Below, piece by piece: positions 27,518-36,071 of a stretch of 64,000 nucleotides of DNA. The stretch lies in NCBI RefSeq assembly GCF_027497355.1, contig NZ_CP114909.1, positions 4,235,001 to 4,299,000 of the forward strand. The letters are read 5' to 3'. Each line of letters opens with the position of its first letter. The stretch's first letter is position 1. Under the pieces are notes generated by a model, which saw nothing but the letters and a program-made list of their open reading frames with translations, ran no database searches and had not been told where the DNA came from. Origin of the DNA: Micromonospora sp. WMMA1947. GTDB lineage: Bacteria > Actinomycetota > Actinomycetes > Mycobacteriales > Micromonosporaceae. The position numbers and the translations under genes were made by a program.

Positions 27518-28473
27518 CGGGCAGCTCCTCGGGAGTTGGGGGCGACGGTTTCGCGGGTGGATCCGGTGCCACCGGTACCGGTGTACTCGACGCTCTCGCG
27601 CGTCAGTTCCATGAACGCCTCTTCCAATGTGCTTCGCTGCGGCACGACCTCGTGCAGGACGTGCCCCCCGGCGGAGGCGATCTCGCCGATCCGGGCCGCC
27701 GTCATGTCCTGGACACTCAGTTCGCCGTCGCCGTTGCGGGTCACCTCGCCGCCCTCACGCGTGATCGCCTCGGCCAGCAGGTCGGCGTGCGGGCTGCGGA
27801 CCAGCACCGTCTGCTTCTTGCCGCGTTCGATGAACTCCTGGGTGGGGCAGTCGGCGACCAACCGGCCGCGTCCGATGATGATGAGATGCTCGGCGGTCAC
27901 CGCCATCTCGTTCATCAGGTGGCTGGAGACGAACACGGTTCGCCCCTCGGCCGCCAGTTTCCTCATCAGGGTGCGAATCCACAGGATGCCCTCAGGGTCG
28001 AGCCCGTTGACCGGCTCGTCCAGGATCAGCACGGACGGGTCGCCGAGCAGGGCGGCGGCCAGCCCGAGACGCTGCCCCATGCCGAGGGAGAAGCCGCCGG
28101 CCCGCTTGCGTGCTACCTCCGTCAGCCCGACGAGGTCGAGGACCTCGTTCACCCGCTTCTTGCCGATGCCCTGCGACTGGGCGAGGCAGAGCAGGTGGTT
28201 GTACGCGCTGCGGCCGGGGTGCACGGCCTTGGCCTCCAACAACGAGCCGACGACGGTCAGCGGCGTGGCGAGTTCGTGGTACTGCTTGCCGTCGATGGTG
28301 GCGTTGCCGCCGTCGGGACGGTCGAGGCCCAGCAACAGGCGCATCGTCGTCGATTTTCCGGCGCCGTTGGGCCCGAGGAATCCGGTCACCTTGCCGGGGC
28401 CGACGGTGAAGGACAGATCCTTCACCGCGGTCTTGTCGCCGTAGCGCTTGGTAAGGTTCCTGGCTTCGATCAT
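27514..28473 (-). CDS. ABC exporter ATPase, BcrA/DrrA-like
   Basis: 319 residues. Walker A GPNGAGKST, signature FSLGMGQRLGLAAALL, Walker B VLILDEPVNGLDPEG and switch VSSHLMNEM. The C-terminal 90 residues are the DrrA/BcrA-type extension. First gene of a two-gene leftward operon with the permease. Confidence 0.9.
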   Translation of the reverse strand: MIEARNLTKRYGDKTAVKDLSFTVGPGKVTGFLGPNGAGKSTTMRLLLGLDRPDGGNATIDGKQYHELATPLTVVGSLLEAKAVHPGRSAYNHLLCLAQSQGIGKKRVNEVLDLVGLTEVARKRAGGFSLGMGQRLGLAAALLGDPSVLILDEPVNGLDPEGILWIRTLMRKLAAEGRTVFVSSHLMNEMAVTAEHLIIIGRGRLVADCPTQEFIERGKKQTVLVRSPHADLLAEAITREGGEVTRNGDGELSVQDMTAARIGEIASAGGHVLHEVVPQRSTLEEAFMELTRESVEYTGTGGTGSTRETVAPNSRGAAR

Positions 28474-28568
28474 CCGTTCCGTCCTGGATTAGGCGATGAG
28501 TGGGACAAAGCGAGGGAGTCGGAATCAGTCGCGTTCGCATTCGCCCCGGGAACAACGCTCCCGAGCAG

Positions 28569-28985
28569 TCATCGGGAACGCGGTTGGGCGAAACGCAGCG
28601 CATTGCCGGCGGGATCCTGGACGGCGCAGTCGCGAACGCCCCAGGGCTGATCCGTCGGTTCCTGCGTGACCGTCGCTCCCGCTTCGCGGAGGCGCTCGAA
28701 CGTGGCGTCGCAGTCGTCGGTACGGAACACGAGACCGGGCAGCAACCCCTTCGCCAGAAGGCTTGCGAGGGCCTGCTGGTCGGCGGGCGAGGTCTCCGGA
28801 TCGACGACAAGGGACTGGAGGACGATGTCGGCGTCAGGCTGTGCGGCCGAACCGAGAGTCACCCAGCGCAGTCCCTCGAACGCTATGTCCTTGAGCACCT
28901 CGAAACCGAGGACATCCCGGTAGAAGGCAATTGCCTTCTCGTGGTCGTCCACGGCGACGAAGCACTGTGAAACCTTGACTCCCAT
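28569..28985 (-). CDS. VOC (glyoxalase/bleomycin-resistance) superfamily protein
   Basis: 138 residues with two beta-alpha-beta-beta-beta modules: KVSQCFVAVDDHEKAIAFYRDVLGFEV and LVFRTDDCDATFERLREAGATVTQEP. The second half ends AVQDPAGNALRFAQP. Metal ligand positions are not fully conserved, so enzyme, binding protein or self-resistance roles are all possible. The start is set at the ATG before GVKVSQ because the family begins there; no clear ribosome site. Confidence 0.8.
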   Translation of the reverse strand: MGVKVSQCFVAVDDHEKAIAFYRDVLGFEVLKDIAFEGLRWVTLGSAAQPDADIVLQSLVVDPETSPADQQALASLLAKGLLPGLVFRTDDCDATFERLREAGATVTQEPTDQPWGVRDCAVQDPAGNALRFAQPRSR

Positions 28986-29113
28986 GCGTGTCACGCTACT
29001 GACAGACGGTGCCCGGTTGCTTCTCGATTCCTGACGGGTGTCGGGCGCATCCGGACGGGAAGGCCCGTGTGCCGACGGTTCCATAAGAGCGTCCTTCCGT
29101 GCGCCGGTGAGCC

Positions 29114-29890
29114 TCAGGCCTTGACGAATTCGACCAGGACCCGGGCGAGGATTTCGGTCTCCACCCGGTGCCAGGATCCGGGCAGTTCGCGTCCGGAGCC
29201 GTTGGGCAGGGCCTTCGCCGTCGCCTGCGCCGCCGCCCGCAGCCAGTCACTGGTGCCGTCGCTGTTGACGACCAACGTCTCCGTCCGGAGGGCCGCGAGC
29301 CGCTCGACCGGGACGTCGAAGTCACCGCAGATTGCCGTGTCGTACGCGAGCGTGTGGGCGTTCGCCTCGTTCGTCTCCCACAGCGGGCCCTGCCGCCACT
29401 GGCTGATCGCCTCGGGCGGCAGTCCCATCAGCACCGTGAGGAAGTACTCCGCCGCTTCGCCGCGCCTGCCGTCGGCAACAAGCGCCCGGAGCGCGTCGGC
29501 GGCGTCGAGGGGCGGCTTCGGGTGACCGTCGACCCGGAAGTACGGCTCGTGCAGTGCGAGCTTCGTGATCGCCAGACCCGCCATCGCCGCCTCCAGCGCG
29601 AGGTTCGCGCCGCACGAACCGGCGAACACCACAGCGCTGCCGCCGGCCTCCTCGATCACCGCGGCGAGATCCTCGATCTCGCGCTCGACCGCGTAGACGG
29701 GCGAGTCACCGCTCTGCCCGCGTCCTCGGCGGTCGTAGACGAACGTGGTGCAGTACGGTGCCAGCTCGGGCACGAGGGCGTCGAAGATCGTGTGATCGCG
29801 AAACGCGCCGTTCAGCAAGACGATCGGTGGCCCTTCGCCGGCTCGTCGATAGGCGATCGTCGTACCGTCCCGCGAAACGACCTTGCGCAT
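29114..29890 (-). CDS. Alpha/beta hydrolase
   Basis: 258 residues. The fold begins IVLLNGAFRDHTIFDALVPELAPY and YDRRGRGQSGDS; the nucleophile elbow is VVFAGSCGANLA (Ala for the first Gly of GxSxG) and the His is probably in PGSWHRVETE. GAGGAGAGCGCC precedes the ATG. Substrate unknown. It stands left of the SARP gene and may or may not belong to the cluster. Confidence 0.8.
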   Translation of the reverse strand: MRKVVSRDGTTIAYRRAGEGPPIVLLNGAFRDHTIFDALVPELAPYCTTFVYDRRGRGQSGDSPVYAVEREIEDLAAVIEEAGGSAVVFAGSCGANLALEAAMAGLAITKLALHEPYFRVDGHPKPPLDAADALRALVADGRRGEAAEYFLTVLMGLPPEAISQWRQGPLWETNEANAHTLAYDTAICGDFDVPVERLAALRTETLVVNSDGTSDWLRAAAQATAKALPNGSGRELPGSWHRVETEILARVLVEFVKA

Positions 29891-30012
29891 GGCGCTCTCC
29901 TCAGTGGGCCCGCACGGATGAATCCGCAGCCAACGTGCGGCTGGCTGGTTGACGTCCGGTCGAGGAGCGGTCGTGCCTGACGCGGTCCGGATCGCCGCGC
30001 CGGCGGCGAGGT

Positions 30013-30825
30013 CTACGAGGCGATGGCGGTGACGCCGCCCTCCAACCCCGGATCGCCGGCGAGGATCGCGGCCAGGAGTCGTTGCACCCGCGGGCCTGGT
30101 TCGACGCCGAGCTCGTCGTTCAGCACGGCACGAAGGCGGTGATAGACCTGCAGCGATCGACCGACGTGGCCGGCGCGGTACATGGCTGTCATCAGCAGGG
30201 CACAGAGGTTCTCGTTCATCGGATTCCGGGCCGTCAGGAGCGTCAGCTCGGCCAGCAGGTCGGAGTGCCGCCCGAGAGCGAGGTCGGCTTCGATCCGGCG
30301 TTCCAGCGCGCCGAGCCGGCTCTCCTCCAGCGAAGCCGCCTCGATCTCGAGTATCGGCCCCATTCGGACGTCGACCAGTGCCGAGCCGCGCCATACCTGC
30401 AGCGCGCGACTGAATTCATGGGAAGCCCGGCGGTGATCGTCTGATTCGGCCGCTTCGCGACCGGCGACGAGATGGCGGGTGTAGACCTCGACGTCCGTTT
30501 CGCAGGCGTGGTCCTCGAGCAGATAACCGTTGTGGCGGGTGCTGATGATCTGCCGTGCCCGCAGATTCCCGCAGCCGGCGGCGGCAAGAGCGTTGCGCAG
30601 CTGCAGAATGTACGTCTGCAACGTGGTGGCGTGGCTTCGTGGTGGGCGGTCCCCCCACAGTTCTTCGATAAGTGTCGGCACGGTGACGACGCGGCCCGCA
30701 TTGAGCGCGAGAAGAGCGAGAACCTGTCGTTGTTTCGGTGCGCTTGCCGTCACCGCCGTCCGGCAGAAACGTAGGGACAGTGGGCCGAGCAGCCCGATAC
30801 TGAGTGGCTTCTGATTCTTCTCCAT
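30013..30825 (-). CDS. SARP-family transcriptional activator (AfsR/DnrI/ActII-4 type)
   Basis: 270 residues. An OmpR-like winged helix domain (about 10-100: SIGLLGPLSLRF, LALLALNAGRVVTVPTLIEELWGDRPP, LQTYILQLRNAL) is followed by a BTAD domain (about 105-258: EVYTRHLVAGREAAESDDHRRASHEFSRAL to YRAGHVGRSLQVYHRLRAVLNDELGVEPGPRVQRL). SARP proteins activate single antibiotic pathways by binding direct heptamer repeats. AGGAG lies five bases before the ATG. It is the left edge of the recognisable cluster. Confidence 0.93.
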   Translation of the reverse strand: MEKNQKPLSIGLLGPLSLRFCRTAVTASAPKQRQVLALLALNAGRVVTVPTLIEELWGDRPPRSHATTLQTYILQLRNALAAAGCGNLRARQIISTRHNGYLLEDHACETDVEVYTRHLVAGREAAESDDHRRASHEFSRALQVWRGSALVDVRMGPILEIEAASLEESRLGALERRIEADLALGRHSDLLAELTLLTARNPMNENLCALLMTAMYRAGHVGRSLQVYHRLRAVLNDELGVEPGPRVQRLLAAILAGDPGLEGGVTAIAS

Positions 30826-32100
30826 ATAATCTCCTGCCCCGTTTCGGATTGCTGTGGCCGAGCTCTCCGTCGTGACATAACAAATGCTTGACTGATGCGT
30901 CTTCGGTACACAACGATTTTATTCACGCGAATGTGAAAATAGGCGCGATTGGGGCACAAGGCCCGGCTCGGCGCCGATGGTAACGGGTGCAAGTTTTTTT
31001 ACTCGATGAGTCTCCCCCTACAAGATCGAATAACTGGATTACTGCACGCGATTACGCATTGTGGTGTGATCCGGTGGTCCCGGGGAACTGCGGGTTTATC
31101 GTACCCGACCGCTTACCTGATGCGCTGCAAAAGTTGGGGTGGGATCGCGTATCCGGAGGCTGAGCTGCGAGAAGTCGATGTGTCGAGATTTGGGACGCGT
31201 CCTCTTTAGACTGCTTCGACGGACTCGGCGCCCGCCGGTTCCCGCGCTGCTGCCGGGGTGCGGCCGATGGCCTCCGGGGGCCGCGTCGAAGCAACGGAAA
31301 GCGTCCGCTGGGGCCAGCTCGCGGCGAGCCTCATCGGTGCCCGGTCCGCGTCGGTGCAGGCCGTGATCCACACCGGTGGCGTTCGTCACAAATGCTCGTC
31401 AGGTGCCCTGGGCAACCGAATTCGCGCCAGGCGGCGGGTCGGCCGACGAACCCGGCGGCGACCGCGTCGGAGGGCCGGCGGATCACGGTCTGCAACGTCC
31501 GCCCCGCTTCCGGCCGTACCACCGAGCCGCCGCAGCGACTTCGCAGCAGCGTCGTTTCCGGGCCGGTTCGACTTCCGGGAAGACCAGCGCCGGTTTCCGG
31601 CGAATAGGGGGACGCGCCGCGCCAGGAATCGGGCGGTAACCGGTGACCCTGTTGCGCGAACCGGGCCGGTTCGCCCCTCATCTCCGCGGAGCCACGAATT
31701 GTCGCGGGACGTGGTCGGTCGATGAGGCTGCTCCGGCCTGATGCGCCACTCCGGGGATCCGGTGAATGGGCCGGCGAAAGGCGTGCCACCGATCATCGGT
31801 GCCGACTGCCGGTTCGAGGTCCGACAGATCCGTGATTCGCCGCCTCGCACCGTCGCGTGAGGGCGGCGCGGGGTGTTGCGAAGATTCGCGGGCTGGCTGT
31901 CCGTACCGGCGCTGCCGAGCGGAAATGGCGGGCCTCCTGGCTCGCGGCCCGGCCTCACGTCAGCGGTACCGGAGTGCCGAATTGGTTTCCGGCGCTTCGG
32001 CCCGGGATTTGCTGCTCGGAGCCGGGCACCAGCGGTGCTCGAGCTGATCCCGACGGCCCGAGGGGATGCTGACGGCTGCCACGGATGTAGTGAGGTGCCC
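30826..32100. other. 1.27-kb region without a convincing gene
   Basis: The gap between the SARP and AraC genes. The first 300 bases are unusually AT-rich for this window and include a T8 run near 30995 and a TTCAC-N6-GTGAA dyad. The remainder is GC-rich, with overlapping open frames on both strands but Arg/Pro-rich translations, no ribosome sites and no family likeness. It could hold long leaders, a small RNA or a decayed gene. Confidence 0.5.
30922..30937. promoter_or_regulatory. Candidate operator upstream of the SARP gene
   Basis: TTCAC-GCGAAT-GTGAA is a dyad with 5-base arms, 97 bases before the SARP start in an AT-rich promoter-like stretch. The half-site order is opposite to that of CRP. 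Confidence 0.3.
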
Positions 32101-32949
32101 ATGGAAAATGCAGTCGAACGTGCCGTCGAGTATCTCTGGAAGCACTACGACCGACCGCTGTCGCTGACCGAGGTGGCGGAGAGCGTCCGCCTGAGCCGTT
32201 TCTACTTCGCCCGCCTGTTCCGGGACACCACCGGAATCACCCCCGGGCGCTTTCTGGCCGCCATTCGCATACACCACGCCAAACGGCTCCTCATTGACAC
32301 GTCGATGCGGATAACCGATGTCTCCGTGTCGGTGGGTTACAACAGCCTGGGGTCGTTCAGCAATTGCTTCACCTCCAGCGTCGGCCTGTCACCCGGCCGT
32401 TTCCGGCGTCTGTCGCAGATCGACGGCATCGAGCTGCCGGGCGCGTTGCCGGCCCCGCACGGTCCCTCGGGCGCGGTCGCGGGGACGATCAGCCTGCCGG
32501 AGGGGCACGGAAACGCGCGCGTGTATCTGGGCGCCTTCCGGACGCAGACCGTGAAGCACCCGGCGGCCGCCGCGGTGATCGTCGACGTTCCCGGTGGCCG
32601 GCCGGCGTGCTACCGCCTGCCGCACGTTCCCGAGGGCACCTGGATCGTGCACGCGGTGGCGGTGGCCGACGGCGCCGGACTCGACGCGCGGCGGCCGCAC
32701 GCCCCACTGGTCGGAATGCACCCGTCGGTGACGGTGACCGCAGGTGGAGTGACCAGCGCCGCGGTCCGTCTGCGTCGCCGCCGGCCGATCGACCCGCCGG
32801 TGCTGCTCGCCCTGCCCGACCTGGTGCCGCCGCCTGCGCCGGCACCGCTCACCGGGTGCCCGGCCGTCACGGCACGCCAGGCGCCGGCCGCGTGGCAGGA
32901 GGATCGACGTGGGCTGGCGCTGGCCGCGCCCCGTCCCGGGTTGTCGTAG
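32101..32949 (+). CDS. AraC-family transcriptional regulator with N-terminal DNA-binding domain
   Basis: 282 residues. Two helix-turn-helix units occupy about residues 1-100: PLSLTEVAESVRLSRFYFARLFRDTTGITPGRFL and RITDVSVSVGYNSLGSFSNCFTSSVGLSPGRFR. Most AraC proteins carry this domain at the C-terminus; here it is at the front, followed by about 180 residues of beta-rich and Pro-rich sequence (VIVDVPGGRPACYRLPHVPEGTWIVHAVAVA) probably for ligand or protein contact. The start at this ATG gives the complete HTH; a longer frame upstream has no support. Confidence 0.87.
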   Translation: MENAVERAVEYLWKHYDRPLSLTEVAESVRLSRFYFARLFRDTTGITPGRFLAAIRIHHAKRLLIDTSMRITDVSVSVGYNSLGSFSNCFTSSVGLSPGRFRRLSQIDGIELPGALPAPHGPSGAVAGTISLPEGHGNARVYLGAFRTQTVKHPAAAAVIVDVPGGRPACYRLPHVPEGTWIVHAVAVADGAGLDARRPHAPLVGMHPSVTVTAGGVTSAAVRLRRRRPIDPPVLLALPDLVPPPAPAPLTGCPAVTARQAPAAWQEDRRGLALAAPRPGLS

Positions 32950-33379
32950 CGGGCCCCTCCGGCACGAACACGGCGTGAGGTGCCGCTTTCAACTGCGAAT
33001 ATTGATGCAGTTGAACGTCACTGAGCCGGGGCGGCGTTGCTCCCGGCCGGTCGGGACACGGCCCTCCCTCAGCGGAGAGGGCTCGCACCGATCCGGCACC
33101 TCATCGAACCATGCTCGGCGCGGCCCGGTCCGTCAAGCCCGCGGCTTCCTCTGTCGGCGGTCGAGTCCGGCAGCCCGGGGGGGCAACGTGGAGGATGCCG
33201 GCCGATCGCGGGCCACTGCACTATGGCCGAGACACAGACGGATTGCCCCATCGGGACTGTCTCTCCGCGGCCCGTCGCACAGCGGTGGGGAAAGGGCTGG
33301 GGCCACCACTGCCCAGCGGCCTTCGCATCGTCGGCACCGCCGCAAGCGGAACACGCGAGCCAGAAAGTGGTGATCGACC
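32950..33379. other. Intergenic region carrying a StrR-type dyad
   Basis: 430 bases between the AraC gene and the 2,3-dehydratase gene. Apart from the operator-like element near its left end, I see no gene or hairpin. It should contain the promoter of the dehydratase gene. Confidence 0.6.
32987..33016. promoter_or_regulatory. StrR-type operator, site 1
   Basis: TTTCAACTG-N12-CAGTTGAAC; the inner nine bases of each arm are perfectly complementary (TTCAACTGC and GCAGTTGAA). It resembles the published StrR target GTTCGActG-N11-CagTcGAAc, with one more spacer base. About 365 bases before the 2,3-dehydratase start. Confidence 0.65.
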
Positions 33380-34774
33380 GTGACCTCAGCCGTACTGCTC
33401 AGACCTCGCTCCGGCACCGCCCTCACGGAACGGCTGGCGCGTTCGGCGGCAGCGACCGAGGGCGCCGGCATCAAGACGGCCGACGTGCCGGGCTGGCTGG
33501 CCGCCGAGACGGTGGCCTGCGGTACCAGGGTGCGCCGGATTCCCTTCGCTGAGCTGGACGGGTGGTCGTTCAGTCCGGCCGGCGGGAACCTGCGACACCG
33601 CAGCGGACGCTTCTTCTCCGTCGAAGGCCTGCATGTCGCCCGGCCGGACATCGGCACCGAGTGGCAGCAGCCGATCATCGTGCAACCGGAGGTCGGCATC
33701 CTCGGCATTCTGGCCAAGGAGTTCGACGGGACGCTGCACTTCCTCATGCAGGCGAAGGTGGAGCCGGGCAACCCCAACCTGGTCCAGCTGTCACCCACCG
33801 TGCAGGCGACGCGCAGCAACTACACGAAGGCCCACGGCGGGGCGGCGGTGAAGTACCTGGAGTACTTTCTCCGTCCCGACCCCCGGATGGTGATCACCGA
33901 CGTGCTGCAGTCGGAGCACGGTGCGTGGTTCTACCGCAAGCGCAACCGCAACATGATCGTCGAGGTCGAGGACGACGTGCCGGCCGACGAGAACTTCCGG
34001 TGGCTCACCCTGGGTCAGCTCGGACGGCTTCTCCAGCACGACAACGTCGTGAACATGGATGCGCGGACCGTGCTGGCGAGCGCACCGGTGATGTATCCCG
34101 AGCACCAGGCCCTCTCGTCCGACGTCGAGCTGCACTCCTGGATCACCGGTAAGCGGGCACTCCACGAGGTCCGGGCCCGCCGTATCCCCCTGACCGAGGT
34201 GGCGGGCTGGGTCCGGGACGAGTACACCATCCACCGGGAGGACCAGAGGTTCTTCCAGGTGCTGGCCGTCGCCGTGGAGGGAGCCAACCGGGAGGTCCCG
34301 AGTTGGAGTCAGCCGCTGTTCGAACCGGTGGCCCAGGGCGTCGTGGCCTTCGCGTACCGGGCGTTCGCCGGCGTACCGCACCTGCTCGTTCATGCCCGGG
34401 TCGAAGGCGGATTCCTCGACACCATGGAACTCGCGCCGACCGTTCAGTGCGTCCCGGCGAACTACCTCCACCTGCCGGCCTCGCAACGTCCGCCGTTCCT
34501 CGACGTGATGCTGGAGGCACCCCAGGATCGGATCCGGTACGCCGCGATCCACTCCGAGGAGGGCGGACGGTTCCTCAACGCCGAGAGCCGCTACCTCGTC
34601 GTCGCCACCGACGAGTCGACGACGCCGGCCGAGCCGCCGCCCGGCTACCACTGGATCACCCCGGGCCAGCTCGGATGGCTCGCAGGTCACAGCCGCTACG
34701 TCAACGTCCAGGCGAGGACGCTGCTCGCCATCCTCAACAGTCGTGCCGTCGACATCGGTCAGGGCTGTTCGTGA
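33380..34774 (+). CDS. NDP-hexose 2,3-dehydratase
   Basis: Removes water from NDP-4-keto-6-deoxyhexose, the first step to 2,6-dideoxysugars (TylX3, OleV, EvaA family). 464 residues with the internal duplication of the family: repeat one about 50-240 (GTRVRRIPFAELDGWSF, GRFFSVEGL, LVQLSPTVQATRSNY) and repeat two about 255-455 (ARRIPLTEVAGWVRD, QRFFQVLAV, TMELAPTVQCVPANY). GTG start. A strong 21-bp hairpin follows. It stands alone: the matching 3-ketoreductase, epimerase and glycosyltransferase genes are not in the window. Confidence 0.93.
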   Translation: MTSAVLLRPRSGTALTERLARSAAATEGAGIKTADVPGWLAAETVACGTRVRRIPFAELDGWSFSPAGGNLRHRSGRFFSVEGLHVARPDIGTEWQQPIIVQPEVGILGILAKEFDGTLHFLMQAKVEPGNPNLVQLSPTVQATRSNYTKAHGGAAVKYLEYFLRPDPRMVITDVLQSEHGAWFYRKRNRNMIVEVEDDVPADENFRWLTLGQLGRLLQHDNVVNMDARTVLASAPVMYPEHQALSSDVELHSWITGKRALHEVRARRIPLTEVAGWVRDEYTIHREDQRFFQVLAVAVEGANREVPSWSQPLFEPVAQGVVAFAYRAFAGVPHLLVHARVEGGFLDTMELAPTVQCVPANYLHLPASQRPPFLDVMLEAPQDRIRYAAIHSEEGGRFLNAESRYLVVATDESTTPAEPPPGYHWITPGQLGWLAGHSRYVNVQARTLLAILNSRAVDIGQGCS

Positions 34775-34795
34775 ACCGGCCCGCAACGGGTCGTA

Positions 34796-34841
34796 CCGGT
34801 CGGTGAGGCAGAGCCAGTCGTGGCTCTGCCTCACCGACCGG
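34796..34841. terminator. Strong bidirectional terminator
   Basis: Perfect 21-bp stem (CCGGTCGGTGAGGCAGAGCCA and complement) with loop GTCG, between the convergent dehydratase and sulfotransferase genes. Confidence 0.85.
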
Positions 34842-34853
34842 AACCGCTGTGTC

Positions 34854-35519
34854 TCAGCGGGCGGCGACAGGACCCTTGCCGTCGCCCACCTGCCGGATGG
34901 TCCGGCGCATCGACTCCCTGTCGTTGGCGCGCGGGAAGTCGTCCTCCGGCACCTTCACCCCGAGGAACGCGCACAGGGGCTCCCATCCCTGCTTGACGTC
35001 GTAGACGAGAAGGTTGTCCGGCTCGATGGAGTTGACGACCTCCTCGTTGTGCCTGCGAAAGACCTCGATGGCGTGGTCCTTGTCGGCGAACCGTCCACCG
35101 AACAGGCCGTCCCACACCATCGTGCTCACGAGGCGGTGCACCCGGGCCGGCATGGAACCGGCCGGCGGGCGGTTCTCACTGTTCCGCACGGCGAACTGGT
35201 ACAGCGTGTCGTGGGTGCTGCGGTACCACTCCTCGCCGTCACGGATGGTGAGAACGACCTTGGCCTCCGGGAAGGCCCGCACGATCTGCTTGTAGTAGAT
35301 GGAGCTGGGGCCGTCGACAGCTGAGGTGAAGCCGTCGAAGAGGGCCGGCCAGTCGGGCTGCTGCCCGTCACAGACGACCTTCTCCCACTGGCCCAGGCGG
35401 TGCGGATCGCGGACGACCTCGAACATGTGGTAGCAGGGCCCGTAACCGAGACGTTCCAACGCGACCTTCAGCGACGTGGTGCCGGTCCTGCCCAACCCGG
35501 TGTTGATGAGCCGCAACAA
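34854..35519 (-). CDS. Sulfotransferase-family protein
   Basis: 221 residues. INTGLGRTGTTSLKVALERLGYGP carries the 5'-phosphosulfate loop (GxGRTGTTSL) of the Sulfotransfer_4-like family, and VVLTIRDGEEWYRST is the second, 3'-phosphate-binding motif. YDVKQGWEPLCAFLGVKVPEDDFPRAN is the typical C-terminal region. Third gene of a leftward run (C26 hydrolase, CMD protein, this). Members of this family sit in many natural-product clusters; a sulfated product or intermediate is possible but has not been described for diazofluorenes to my knowledge. Confidence 0.85.
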   Translation of the reverse strand: MLRLINTGLGRTGTTSLKVALERLGYGPCYHMFEVVRDPHRLGQWEKVVCDGQQPDWPALFDGFTSAVDGPSSIYYKQIVRAFPEAKVVLTIRDGEEWYRSTHDTLYQFAVRNSENRPPAGSMPARVHRLVSTMVWDGLFGGRFADKDHAIEVFRRHNEEVVNSIEPDNLLVYDVKQGWEPLCAFLGVKVPEDDFPRANDRESMRRTIRQVGDGKGPVAAR

Positions 35520-35555
35520 AGGAGTTCCCTTCTTCAGTGGATCGGGTGCCGTGGC

Positions 35556-36002
35556 TCAGCGCCAGTCACCCGGCGCCTGCCGGGTGGACACGTTGACGCA
35601 GTTCCACATGTTGACGAGGCCGATGTGCAGGATCAGCGCACCGAGTTCCGGCTCGGTGAAGTGCCGGGCGGCGTCGTTCCAGACGGTGTCCGGCACCGGG
35701 TCCTCCTTGTCGTTGAGGCGCGTCGCGGCCTCGGCGAGCGCCAGGGCGGCGCGTTCGGATTCGGTGAAACAGTCGGCGTCGTGCCAGGCGTCCACCTTGT
35801 GCAGACGTTGATCGATCTGGGCCGCAGCGTCCGGATCGGTGGGCAGGATGTTGACCCGGCCGTTGATCTGGCTGACGCGCATGCGGACCAGATCGAGCGT
35901 CCGCACCGGCACGCCGATCTGGTTGATCGCCTTGGCGAGGTCGAGCAGCGGCAGCAGGGCGTCCGGCACGACCAGTGAAGGGTTGTTCATCCGCGGTGCC
36001 AT
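35556..36002 (-). CDS. Carboxymuconolactone decarboxylase-family protein lacking the CxxC motif
   Basis: 148 residues, related to the AhpD/CMD protein at 25.4 kb (shared ERAALALAEAATR and HFTEPELGALILHIGLVNMWN). At the place where that protein has INGCAPCV, this one has INGRVNIL, so no redox Cys pair remains, and peroxidase activity is unlikely. A decarboxylase, cyclase or structural role in the pathway is possible. AGGAG precedes the ATG. Between the C26 hydrolase and the sulfotransferase-like gene. Confidence 0.83.
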   Translation of the reverse strand: MAPRMNNPSLVVPDALLPLLDLAKAINQIGVPVRTLDLVRMRVSQINGRVNILPTDPDAAAQIDQRLHKVDAWHDADCFTESERAALALAEAATRLNDKEDPVPDTVWNDAARHFTEPELGALILHIGLVNMWNCVNVSTRQAPGDWR

Positions 36003-36071
36003 GGCATTCTCCTGGGGATGGGGGCGGCTCTTTCGGGGGAACGGGGAGAGAGATCCGGATCGCCCGGTGCG

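Noticed and set aside
31386..32102. A 238-residue leftward frame in the regulator gap
   Set aside because: Composition is Arg/Pro/Gly-rich without domains, no ribosome site, and frames of similar length occur on the other strand. Listed as gap, not as a gene.
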